DNA of 10,436 bases from an uncultured Bifidobacteriaceae bacterium (GTDB taxonomy: Bacteria; Actinomycetota; Actinomycetes; Actinomycetales; Bifidobacteriaceae), in contig CAMXYK010000026.1 of assembly GCA_947253155.1 (NCBI GenBank), positions 1-10,436 on the forward strand, given 5' to 3'. Positions 1 through 6,512 of this stretch are shown piece after piece. The notes under the pieces are model-generated. The model worked only from the letters and a program-made list of their open reading frames with translations, was not told the origin of the DNA and ran no database searches. A program made the translations under genes and the position numbers. Position 1 is the first letter of the stretch. Each line of letters opens with the position of its first letter.

Positions 1-393
1 TCTCCTGTTGCTGAAGAGGAGAACATGGGCGGCGGCTGGTGGCGTCAGCGCTGCAAGAATGGCGACCTTTGGACCTACGGAAGCAGTAAGAAGTTTGTGA
101 TTCAGTACGAACTTCGCGACTCTTACTACGCTCACCGCGGCGCATCTTGGCTTGGTGCTCCTGTTGCTGAAGAAGAAAACATGGGCGGCGGCTGGTGGCG
201 TCAGCGCTGCACTAACGGCGACGTGTGGACTCACGGCAGGGATAAGAAGTTCGTGATTATGTTCAATCTTCGCAAGGATTACTACGCTCACGGCGATTTC
301 GCTAAAGTTGGCGCTCCTGTTGAAGACGAACATTACGACGGCAAAGGCTTGTGGCATCAGCGTTGCCAGAAGTACACTTTGGAAGCCAGATAA
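1..393 (+). CDS. C-terminal fragment of an LGFP-like repeat cell-wall protein (5' end outside the window)
   Basis: The reading frame is open from base 1: the first eight codons (SPVAEEEN) continue the repeat, so the ATG at 25 is an internal repeat methionine and not the start. The visible 130 residues are a repeat of 52 residues, in which GGGWWRQRC is followed by NGD.WT.G, KKFVI, a YYAH block and GAPV.E. Two full units begin at bases 25 and 181; a shortened third (GKGLWHQRC) ends the protein. The GAPV plus NG pattern and the 50-residue period resemble LGFP repeats, which occur in actinobacterial envelope proteins and wall hydrolases. The N-terminal part, where an enzymatic domain would lie, is not visible. 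Each unit carries one conserved cysteine (QRC). The gene ends in three consecutive in-frame TAA codons (391-399) followed by a terminator. The family assignment comes from pattern resemblance only. Confidence 0.75.
   Translation, partial: SPVAEEENMGGGWWRQRCKNGDLWTYGSSKKFVIQYELRDSYYAHRGASWLGAPVAEEENMGGGWWRQRCTNGDVWTHGRDKKFVIMFNLRKDYYAHGDFAKVGAPVEDEHYDGKGLWHQRCQKYTLEAR
25..336 (+). repeat. Two 156-bp in-gene tandem repeat units of the LGFP-like protein
   Basis: Units start at 25 and 181, exactly 156 bp apart (52 codons). The opening stretch that encodes MGGGWWRQRC is identical in both for 30 bases, while the middles have diverged. Such in-frame repeats can gain or lose units by recombination. 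More units probably lie to the left, since bases 1-24 match the end of a preceding unit. Confidence 0.85.
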
Positions 394-416
394 TAATAAT
401 TTAAGCTGATTACAGT

Positions 417-452
417 AATGGCCGGCGTGCTTTATGCATACCGGCCATTTTT
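417..452 (+). terminator. Intrinsic terminator of the LGFP-like gene
   Basis: A nine-base-pair stem, AATGGCCGG (417-425) with CCGGCCATT (441-449), encloses a further inner stem GTGC/GCAT. It is followed by a T run (448-452) and an AT-rich stretch. It lies 24 bp after the stop codon of the upstream gene in the right orientation. Confidence 0.9.
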
Positions 453-510
453 ATATAGTTTGTTTTACATTTTAATTACTTCGTCATTCATTCATGTGGA
501 TACTCGCGCG

Positions 511-686
511 CTCCAAATGTGGGGTAAGTTCCTCGCGTTTGGAGCAATCCACCAAGCTAAACCCTCCAAATGTGAGGTAAATTCCCCGCGTTTGGAGCAA
601 TCCACCAAGCTAAACCCTCCAAATGTGAGGTAAATTCCCCGCGTTTGGAGCAATCCACCAAGCTAAACCCTCCAAATGTGGGGTAA
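511..686. repeat. 53-bp tandem palindromic repeat array (family 1), 3.3 copies
   Basis: The motif CTCCAAATGTG starts at 511, 564, 617 and 670, an exact 53-bp period. Each full unit is a 34-bp imperfect palindrome, CTCCAAA...TTTGGAG, whose arms extend inward through TGTG.GG and CC.CGCG using G.T wobbles. A 19-bp spacer with the core CAATCCACCAAGC follows. The units at 564 and 617 are identical; the unit at 511 differs at three bases. The fourth unit breaks off after 17 bp, where the nested-hairpin element begins. Identical spacers and the absence of cas genes rule out CRISPR. Function unknown. Confidence 0.9.
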
Positions 687-928
687 CGCTCGCACTATAA
701 GCGCTCGCTTACGAAACTCGCGTTGGAAGTCCACTGGACTTCCAACTTGAGCGAGTTTCCGCTCCGAGTTGCCTTCGCGCGCGCTTTGACCGAGCTTGAA
801 ATCAACAGGATTTCAAGCTCCTTCAAAGCGTGATTTGGCTCAATTGTGAAGCACGGTGTGCTTCACATGCCAAATCAGCCGAACGGCTATGCCGTGAGGA
901 ATAAGCGCTTCGGCAGGTCGTCGCGCAA
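685..928. repeat. Composite nested-hairpin element, long form (four hairpin modules)
   Basis: Four consecutive double palindromes fill this stretch, each an outer stem, a short bulge, an inner stem and a small loop. Module 1: outer 713-721/751-759, inner 722-733/735-746. Module 2: outer 782-789/823-830, inner 792-803/809-820. Module 3: outer 832-839/869-876, inner 845-854/858-867. Module 4: outer 878-883/909-914, inner 883-887/891-895 (the arms share base 883). The first 101 bp match bases 6110-6210 with four substitutions, none in the module 1 stems, and the last 16 bp (913-928) are identical to 6224-6239. The shared ends define an element with a variable interior. It contains no ORF worth calling and ends 8 bp before the stop codon of the membrane-protein gene. 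Confidence 0.85.
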
Positions 929-936
929 TACGAAAA

Positions 937-3240
937 TCAGCGCCCAATCGTAAATAAATCACTCCACTTAAGGAATAAATCAGGATTCACATTTTGTATA
1001 TCTGCCGACGGCTCAGTATGGTTGCTAAATACTAATAACCCGACTATTACAATAGTTAGCGTCGCGCAAAGCACAGCCGGAATATACAATCGCAGCGAAG
1101 ACTCCCCTATAATATTGCAATCTTTTACGCAAGCTTTTGCATTATCCTTGTTACAATTAACAAAATCATCTTTTATGCAAGGCACAGACCTATGAAGCAT
1201 ACTCATTATTGCAATCAAAATAAATATAATAATCGAATCGCAATAGTAACGGTACAAATTGCCGCCTAAGCAGTAGTTAACATACAGCAGCAAGAAGGAC
1301 GCAACTAATCCGGTCACTGTCATAATATACTCAATTTTTTGCATAAACTTGCGTCGCATCATAAACAGCCACCAGAAAAGCGGAATCATCATAAGACCGA
1401 AAATCATATGCGTGTAGAAAGAATTTCCGTAGCCTTGATTATTTGCCCAAGGTATAGAAATATACGGGAAATTTTCCGAAATATTAAAAGGTTTTAAGAA
1501 GAAATTAAGAATAATATCACGAATTTTAGTAGGATCGAAAGATTTGCTATTAAATCGCAAATCAAAATTCGTAAGCTGCTCTTCATTTCCAAAATTAAAG
1601 AAAGACTTAAAACGCAAGTAATTATAGGTCAAAATACCAGATACGCCTGCAATTGCCGGCACAAGGAAGCTCAAAGCCGCCAAAACGCGATTTACAATGC
1701 TACGTTTTGCGTCAAAAAGTAACGCAATAAACAAAGGAGCTATAAAAGCAACAACCGGAATGCAGGCGTTTGGCCTAGATCCGCATTGTAAAGCAAGACT
1801 TACGCCTGCGAGCGCAAAAAGCGCATACTGCGCACGCGGATGAGTTGCGTGAAGTCGCACAGCTTTAAGAGAAGCGTATACGAATAAAATTCCAAACAGT
1901 ATTGCGCTAAGAAGAGGCATGTAGTAAAGAGATGCCGAAGATTGCAAGTAGAAAATTAAGCAACCAAACGGGAACGCAACTGCAGTAAGCAGGAACAGGC
2001 AGTAATTAGCGCGTATTGCAAAGAATTCAACAACTTCTTTAAGAAGCGCGAACATAGACGGAATAATAGCAACCGCAAATACTGTAACAACTAGTATTGC
2101 GGAAGGAACTGCGTGTGGGAAAAGCAGATTAAAAGGCAAGTAAGTGAGCAGGAACGGCACGATGCCAAAGTAGCAGTAGTAGTGGTTATTGTGTAAAACA
2201 ACATCCCAAGGTATGGATAATCCTTTAGAACCTAAGTCCATGCGCTCGCCCCAGCTAAACGGGTTCGCAGACTCAACTAATTCTTTAGGCGGCTGCTGTA
2301 GCAAAGCCAAAGAGTTTGATTTCCAAGCTTTAAGCTGCTCAGTGTAAGGATTGCCGTTAACGCGATCGTATAAGTCTGACGGGAATGGCACGCGAATTCC
2401 GTGGCCGCGGTACACAATAAAGCACAAATAAAGAGAGAATCCCATAAGAATTGCGCACGCAGCCCAAAAAACTATATTTTGCGCAAGATTGTGACGATCG
2501 TAGTTAAGCAAATACCATTTTTTCTTGTATACGAGGAATATAAGCGAGCTTGCAACGAAAAGTATTGCCCACATTCCAAAGTTTACATGCAGAGCGAAAG
2601 GTGGATTTGCTGTAACTGCTTTAAGCGTAAAAGGCGCGCCGGTTTGATTAAAATGTAGCTTTGCTTTGTAAGCGGCACCGTGGCTTTCGAAGCGAAGAAC
2701 TTTAGTATTGTGCTTTCCTGTAGACATTTGGAAAGAATCTGTTAGCGTGAAAGCTTTTGGCGCGATTCCGAAGTCTTCTATTTCGAGTGTGCCGGTGACG
2801 AAAGTTGCCGGGGCTGCCGGAGTTGTTTGCTGCAATTCGATTTTTAGCGCTTTAGTATTTTCGTTAATTCCGCTTAATATTACGTCTGCGCCAGAAGTTG
2901 GGATAGAAATGGAATTGCCGATAATTCGCGCTTGTTCGCTGCTATTTTTTTCGCCAGTTTGCTCATTGTAACCGCTTAAATCCGGTATGATTGCGCGGCT
3001 TAGCGTAAGAGGTTTTTGAGCGTAATCGCGCGAATTGTATGCAAGGTACAGGTTGCTGAAGAATGCGATTGTAATAAGACCAGTTACTATAAATATTGCT
3101 ATAAACGGAAATATATGCGGAAATATTTTTCGTATTGCGTTATGTTTTTCTAAAAATTTTTTTGAAATTATTTCTGAAACTTTTTCTGAAGCTATCTCTG
3201 AAACTTTTTCTGAAACTTTTTGCAATTTCGTATTCCTCAT
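937..3240 (-). CDS. Large polytopic membrane protein, possibly a GT-C-type glycosyltransferase
   Basis: About 767 residues. A lysine/serine-rich N-terminal helix built from KVSE-like units (residues 9-30) precedes a first membrane segment (about 44-68). An extracytoplasmic domain of about 150 residues rich in beta-type sequence follows, then roughly ten further hydrophobic segments to the C-terminus. After the third membrane segment lies a polar loop (about 281-362) containing LYDRVNGNPYTEQLKAW, ESANPF, WGERMD and HYYCYFG. Such a loop near the first helices, with NP and acidic positions, recalls GT-C enzymes that use polyprenyl-linked sugars for wall or lipoglycan synthesis. This is family resemblance, not a firm call. 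The only usable start is ATG at 3240 or the adjoining TTG at 3243, because an in-frame TAG lies at 3246-3244. No good SD precedes it, so a short or leaderless mRNA is possible; a TATACT box lies at 3279-3274. A transporter or other wall-assembly membrane protein is the alternative. Confidence 0.65.
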   Translation of the reverse strand: MRNTKLQKVSEKVSEIASEKVSEIISKKFLEKHNAIRKIFPHIFPFIAIFIVTGLITIAFFSNLYLAYNSRDYAQKPLTLSRAIIPDLSGYNEQTGEKNSSEQARIIGNSISIPTSGADVILSGINENTKALKIELQQTTPAAPATFVTGTLEIEDFGIAPKAFTLTDSFQMSTGKHNTKVLRFESHGAAYKAKLHFNQTGAPFTLKAVTANPPFALHVNFGMWAILFVASSLIFLVYKKKWYLLNYDRHNLAQNIVFWAACAILMGFSLYLCFIVYRGHGIRVPFPSDLYDRVNGNPYTEQLKAWKSNSLALLQQPPKELVESANPFSWGERMDLGSKGLSIPWDVVLHNNHYYCYFGIVPFLLTYLPFNLLFPHAVPSAILVVTVFAVAIIPSMFALLKEVVEFFAIRANYCLFLLTAVAFPFGCLIFYLQSSASLYYMPLLSAILFGILFVYASLKAVRLHATHPRAQYALFALAGVSLALQCGSRPNACIPVVAFIAPLFIALLFDAKRSIVNRVLAALSFLVPAIAGVSGILTYNYLRFKSFFNFGNEEQLTNFDLRFNSKSFDPTKIRDIILNFFLKPFNISENFPYISIPWANNQGYGNSFYTHMIFGLMMIPLFWWLFMMRRKFMQKIEYIMTVTGLVASFLLLYVNYCLGGNLYRYYCDSIIIFILIAIMSMLHRSVPCIKDDFVNCNKDNAKACVKDCNIIGESSLRLYIPAVLCATLTIVIVGLLVFSNHTEPSADIQNVNPDLFLKWSDLFTIGR

Positions 3241-3314
3241 CAACTATAAATTCTTTACGCCCTTTGATATGCAAGTATATTGCAAGTGCATGATGGAGGA
3301 AGGAAAATAAAAAA

Positions 3315-3388
3315 TGGAGCGGACGACGGGAATCGAACCCGCGTAATCAGTTTGGAAGACTGAGGCTCTACCATTGAGCTACGTCCGC
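3315..3388 (-). tRNA. tRNA-Gly (anticodon UCC), CCA encoded
   Basis: Reading the minus strand gives a complete cloverleaf. The acceptor stem is GCGGACG/CGTCCGC with discriminator T at 3318 and genome-encoded CCA at 3317-3315. The D arm contains AATGGTAGA, and the anticodon loop CTTCCAA has UCC at 3356-3354. The T arm is CGGG-TTCGATT-CCCG. The mature part is 71 nt plus CCA, typical for glycine tRNA. It lies between acpS and the membrane-protein gene on the same strand. Confidence 0.97.
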
Positions 3389-3406
3389 AAAACAGCAACT
3401 TGTTCA

Positions 3407-3435
3407 AGTATACAGAAGCTTACGACATAGAGCAA
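3407..3435 (-). promoter_or_regulatory. Promoter of tRNA-Gly
   Basis: On the minus strand a -35 box TTGCTC (3435-3430) and a -10 box TATACT (3412-3407) are separated by 17 bp. The predicted transcription start lies near 3400, about 12 nt before the tRNA 5' end. Spacing and position are close to ideal for a housekeeping sigma factor. Confidence 0.75.
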
Positions 3436-3465
3436 GTAGACAATAAACGCATACGAAAGTTATGT

Positions 3466-3942
3466 TTATAAAATTTCTAATATCACAACAGCAGATGCGA
3501 TTGCAGTGTGATTTTGAATTAACCCGTCATGAGTAAGCGAAATATGCCAGCGGATTTCAATCGGATCGCTTTTATTAGCGCTATTTTGCGCGCGCGAAAG
3601 AGACTCCAAAACTTTATCATTAACTTCTTGGCTGAGGTTCACGCGCGGGCAACCATGCGAATCGTCAAGAATCTCAATTCCAGGCCACGGCGTGTTATCG
3701 AGAGTATACGGGTAACTGGTGTGGCAAATCGACAACGCTTCACACCACGCTTTAATCACAGCTTCCTTACCAGCCCAACGCGCTGAAATATGCAAAGCTT
3801 CATCATCGCTTTTATTCTCCGCACGCAAACTGCACTGCCGAAGCTCGCGCGCAGAAAATAGCGCGCGCCAGCCCTTGCTTACACTCATTTGCTCAGCAAA
3901 TTGCGAAACATTCACCACATCATGACCAAGTCCTGCAATCAT
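3466..3942 (-). CDS. acpS: Holo-[acyl-carrier-protein] synthase
   Basis: 158 residues. AcpS transfers 4'-phosphopantetheine from CoA to the conserved serine of acyl carrier protein in the cytoplasm, activating it for fatty-acid synthesis. The family signatures are in order: GLGHDVV at 4-10, with metal-binding Asp8; LFSARELRQC at 28-37; ARWAGKEAVIKAW at 54-66, with the Lys59-Glu60 pair; GCPRVNL at 97-103; and the C-terminal SLTHD at 135-139 followed by AIASAVV. The length exceeds the usual 120-130 residues because of extra sequence near 40-50, 70-85 and 105-130, an extended form plausible for actinobacteria. The ATG at 3942 is preceded by AGGAAAG at a suitable distance. The gene begins 21 nt after the stop codon of the zinc-ribbon/PASTA gene on the same strand, so the two are probably co-transcribed. 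No terminator is seen downstream. Confidence 0.92.
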   Translation of the reverse strand: MIAGLGHDVVNVSQFAEQMSVSKGWRALFSARELRQCSLRAENKSDDEALHISARWAGKEAVIKAWCEALSICHTSYPYTLDNTPWPGIEILDDSHGCPRVNLSQEVNDKVLESLSRAQNSANKSDPIEIRWHISLTHDGLIQNHTAIASAVVILEIL

Positions 3943-3963
3943 ACAAACCGTCTTTCCTAGAAA

Positions 3964-5889
3964 TCACAGCGATTCGTCAGGAAGCGAAGACCAGTCGAAA
4001 GGCTGTTCCACAAGATAATACGCGTTATCATCATCCGGAGCAGGTGCGAACTTCACAGGCTTATTAAACATAGTAGGCACAAACGGATTATAATTTACGC
4101 TCCAATGCTTATTAGTCACATCAACCTTCGTATTTTTATACAACTTCGGATTTCGCCGCAAAATAAACGGACGACTCATATCCGGACGCTTAGAACCCTT
4201 ACCAACAAAATAACCGGACTTTTCTACAGCATCTAACTTAGCATTCAACGGAACAAGCAAAAGGAACTCATCCATCCTAAAACTTGCGCCCTTAGCATAG
4301 CCAGGTATATCTTCAAGCTTTCCATAATTCATCATGCTTTCTGGCCTATTAAATTGGTCAATCACCGTTCCATTAACGCAGAAGAAAGCTATAGAATCAT
4401 CAACTAATTTATTACCGCAATACGGCGCGCCCCTATACTTGTATATTTCAACAACGCCACTATTTCCATAAAGAAGATGGTTTTTAATAGGATTATCCGA
4501 ACTACCATCCGTTGAATAATAACAATTCGTTGGATCGTGCGTAATATTGCAAACGTCAAAAGATTTATCGTAGCCTTCATAACTATTTTGATCATACGGA
4601 AGATCCGAAGAATAAAGCGAAACAGACTCATGATAAATATCGCCCTTCGCTGGAGCGCGCAAATCTAAGCAATCACCAGATTTTGAACACCACAATCCAG
4701 CAATCGAATCAGCATTCATTTGAGCGAACATGTAAGGAGGCTGATCTTTATGCAAAAATGTATTCTTTGTTTGCGACGCATCAACACCATAATAAAGCGT
4801 TAAATCGCCGCCAGAAAGTCGACTGCCCAACGAAGGAAATGCGCCAACAATCTTGTTAAGATACTTTTTAGAAGAGAACTTCGGGCGAAGCTTTACGTTG
4901 TATGAGCTATTAAGCATCTTTTTGTAGGCAGCATCTTTATTCATGCCAAATAAACTAGTTGGCACTCCCTTTAAAGTGCTATCCCCAACAGCTATATGAA
5001 TAGCTTTTTCTTTGCCTATTGAATATCCAGGAACAGGATTTGAAGCCAGAATTTGTCCGGATTTTGATGAAACTACATAATGAACTTTTACAGGCACGCC
5101 CATTGATTCAAGAATCTTTTTTGCAGACTTAAGACTCTTGCCAACAACGCCTTTTGCTGGAACGCCAGGACCTTTAGACCTAGCGACTTTAACAACATAA
5201 CTAGATGGTATGCGAGAGTTAGGTTTTACATTAAGGTATCGCAAGAAACTTCCAGGCTTTTTGCCACTAAATTCATCTACGACTTGCGACTTGATGCCGT
5301 TGGAAGCAAGAGTTTTAGTAATATTCTCGATTTTTTCACTTGCCGCAAATTTTGGAACAACTACTTCGCGCTCGCGCAAGAAATACCACAAAGTTCCAGC
5401 GAGAATTAATGCGACTGCAAGAGTTGCGCTTATGGAAATTGCGATGACGTTTTTTGAGGTGGTTTTTTTGGTTGGGGCGGTGGCTGCGTTTGCGGCGTTT
5501 GCGGCGGCGGCGTAGGTGGCAGCTGTGTTTGCGGCGACGTAGGTGGAGGGTGCGTAGTTTGTTGGAGCGTAATTTGCGTTAGCGGCGGTGGCGGCTGGTG
5601 CATATGTGGCGGCTGGTGCGTTTACGTAATTGGCGTTAGCGTTTGCGTTAGCGTTTGCAGCGTTGGCGTAATTTGCGTTGACATTGGCTGTGTTTGCAGC
5701 GGTAGCGTTTGCGTAGTTTGAGTCGGTGTTTACAGCGTTGGCGTAGTTCGCGTTGGAGCTGGTGTTATTGGTGTTATTATTGCCAGCCGCGCTATCTTGC
5801 TGGTTTTGATAATTGCTTACTTTTGCACCGCATTTCACGCAAAACTTAGCGTTTTCGTCAATCTTATTTCCGCAATTTGTGCAAAACAT
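3964..5889 (-). CDS. Zinc-ribbon / single-TM / triple-PASTA membrane protein, copy B
   Basis: 641 residues. Domains in order: an N-terminal zinc ribbon with Cys3, Cys6, Cys17 and Cys20 (CTNCG...CVKCG); a linker of about 110 residues (27-141) made almost only of Asn, Ala, Thr and Tyr; one membrane helix (about 147-170); and three PASTA domains (about 177-242, 243-305 and 309-371). The second PASTA is the most canonical (KSLKSAKKILESMG, NPVPG, IHIAVG). A C-terminal domain (396-641) that I do not recognise opens with WCSKSGDC. The likely topology is ribbon inside, PASTA and C-terminal domain outside. PASTA domains of the PknB/StkP type bind peptidoglycan fragments or division partners; here no kinase is present. 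Copies A (6513-8273) and C (8380-10152) are paralogues. The start is set by GAGAAGG five bases upstream. The protein is longer than the paralogues because of the expanded linker. A role in wall sensing or anchoring is inferred. Confidence 0.85.
   Translation of the reverse strand: MFCTNCGNKIDENAKFCVKCGAKVSNYQNQQDSAAGNNNTNNTSSNANYANAVNTDSNYANATAANTANVNANYANAANANANANANYVNAPAATYAPAATAANANYAPTNYAPSTYVAANTAATYAAAANAANAATAPTKKTTSKNVIAISISATLAVALILAGTLWYFLREREVVVPKFAASEKIENITKTLASNGIKSQVVDEFSGKKPGSFLRYLNVKPNSRIPSSYVVKVARSKGPGVPAKGVVGKSLKSAKKILESMGVPVKVHYVVSSKSGQILASNPVPGYSIGKEKAIHIAVGDSTLKGVPTSLFGMNKDAAYKKMLNSSYNVKLRPKFSSKKYLNKIVGAFPSLGSRLSGGDLTLYYGVDASQTKNTFLHKDQPPYMFAQMNADSIAGLWCSKSGDCLDLRAPAKGDIYHESVSLYSSDLPYDQNSYEGYDKSFDVCNITHDPTNCYYSTDGSSDNPIKNHLLYGNSGVVEIYKYRGAPYCGNKLVDDSIAFFCVNGTVIDQFNRPESMMNYGKLEDIPGYAKGASFRMDEFLLLVPLNAKLDAVEKSGYFVGKGSKRPDMSRPFILRRNPKLYKNTKVDVTNKHWSVNYNPFVPTMFNKPVKFAPAPDDDNAYYLVEQPFDWSSLPDESL
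5476..5757 (-). repeat. Low-complexity Asn/Ala-rich coding repeat (linker of copy B)
   Basis: These bases encode residues 45-138 of copy B, largely NAN, NYA and AAT steps. The DNA is a degenerate hexamer repeat, seen on the plus strand as GCGTTN or GCGTTTGC runs and clearest around 5625-5665. Slippage in 6-bp units would keep the frame, so linker length could vary between strains. Copies A and C have a much shorter Gln/Pro/Asn-rich linker here. Confidence 0.85.
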
Positions 5890-5962
5890 CGTAACCTTCT
5901 CTCATGCGCGCAACAATCTCGTTTACAGAAAAATCTGCTTTCTATACTACAGCTACTTGCGC
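5890..5962 (-). promoter_or_regulatory. Conserved promoter/leader of copy B
   Basis: This block is nearly identical to those upstream of copies A and C. The most conserved part on the minus strand runs from GCGCAAGTAG (5962-5953) through TGTAGTATAGAAAGCAG to a T-rich stretch. TATAGA (5946-5941) is a candidate -10 box; no convincing -35 is visible, so an activator or alternative sigma factor may be needed. The SD AGAAGG lies at 5900-5895, five bases before the ATG. Similarity to the copy C upstream region continues past this block to about 6066. Confidence 0.6.
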
Positions 5963-6035
5963 AACTTTTTAACGCAACTACAATCGCCCTACCTTTTCCG
6001 GCAAATGTTCAACAACAACGCCAACGCTCGCGCAT

Positions 6036-6066
6036 TTGTGGACTTACACCCAGCCCAAGTACACAA
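6036..6066. repeat. Palindrome of family 2, single copy
   Basis: TTGTGGACTT (6036-6045) and AAGTACACAA (6057-6066) form a ten-base inverted repeat with one mismatch around an 11-base C/A-rich centre. It belongs to the family of the array at 10298-10436 and is part of the duplicated upstream block shared with copy C. Just to the right, CGTTTGGAGCA (6086-6096) matches an arm of family 1 and forms its own small hairpin with CCAAAC. Confidence 0.8.
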
Positions 6067-6109
6067 AACCGAGACAACTTCCCAACGTTTGGAGCACCAA
6101 ACACGCCGC

Positions 6110-6239
6110 AACGCTCGCGCTATAAGCGCTCGCTTACGAAACTCGCGTTGGAAGTCCACTGGACTTCCAACCTAAGCGAGTTTCCGCTCCGAGTTGCTTT
6201 CGCGCGCGCTGTGCTGCGCTCAAGCAGGTCGTCGCGCAA
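6110..6239. repeat. Composite nested-hairpin element, short form (one module)
   Basis: The 101 bp from 6110 to 6210 match 685-785, and the right end (6224-6239) is identical to 913-928. Module 1 is intact: outer stem 6138-6146/6176-6184 and inner stem 6147-6158/6160-6171. Modules 2 to 4 of the long form are absent, replaced by 13 bases between 6211 and 6223. The element sits inside the divergent promoter region between copies B and A, among family 2 palindromes. Confidence 0.85.
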
Positions 6240-6261
6240 AACCAAGAAACTATGCGCGCAA

Positions 6262-6345
6262 ATGTGGACTTACACACTACCCAAGTCCACAAAACCAAAA
6301 CAAGGTGCGCACATTTGTGGACTTACACCCAACCCAAGTACACAA
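6262..6345. repeat. Two family 2 palindromes in tandem, 53-bp period
   Basis: Palindrome one is ATGTGGACTT...AAGTCCACAA (6262-6292); palindrome two is TTGTGGACTT...AAGTACACAA (6315-6345). Their starts are exactly 53 bp apart, the same period as the array at 10298-10436. The 22-bp spacer (AACCAAAACAAGG then TGCGCACAT) also matches that array. Bases 6346-6420, between here and the copy A leader, show nothing I can interpret. Confidence 0.85.
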
Positions 6346-6439
6346 AAAGGGGTACATATCACAGTTTGGTTTCTGCGTTATGGTCTCTTAATCCTGTTAT
6401 TGGGACACTCGTGCAGTCAGCGCTCGCGCGCGGAAAATA

Positions 6440-6512
6440 GCGCAAGTAGTTGTAGTATAGAAAGCAGATTTTTCTGTAAATGAGATTGCTACGTGCGCGA
6501 GAGAAGGTTGCG
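6440..6512 (+). promoter_or_regulatory. Conserved promoter/leader of copy A
   Basis: This is the inverted counterpart of the copy B leader. It runs from GCGCAAGTAG (6440-6449) through TGTAGTATAGAAAGCAG, with a candidate -10 TATAGA at 6456-6461, to the SD GAGAAGG at 6501-6507. That SD lies five bases before the ATG at 6513. An upstream in-frame ATG at 6480 lies inside the conserved leader and has no SD, so it is not the start. Confidence 0.6.

Noticed and set aside
418..633. 71-codon ORF on the plus strand
   Set aside because: It begins inside the terminator hairpin and is made of the 53-bp repeats; no SD and no sensible protein.
511..686. CRISPR array (regular palindromic repeats with short spacers)
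   Set aside because: The spacers are the same in every unit apart from point changes and no cas gene is present, so this is a simple tandem repeat.
2401..2971. Plus-strand ORFs of 85 and 87 codons
   Set aside because: Shadows of the membrane-protein gene, which has a coherent transmembrane pattern on the minus strand.
3313..3345. Short plus-strand ORF MERTTGIEPA behind an SD-like GGAGGAAGG
   Set aside because: It is the antisense of the tRNA-Gly gene, a well-known source of spurious ORFs.
3315..3388. tRNA-Gly as an integration site of a mobile island
   Set aside because: No second copy of the tRNA 3' end and no integrase are seen in the window.
5797..6483. Long plus-strand ORFs over the divergent intergenic region (also 5813-6175, 6194-6391 and 6252-6440)
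   Set aside because: They read through leaders and palindromes; similar peptides (such as LHPAQVHK and LHTTQVHK) come from the DNA repeats. The real genes lie on either side.
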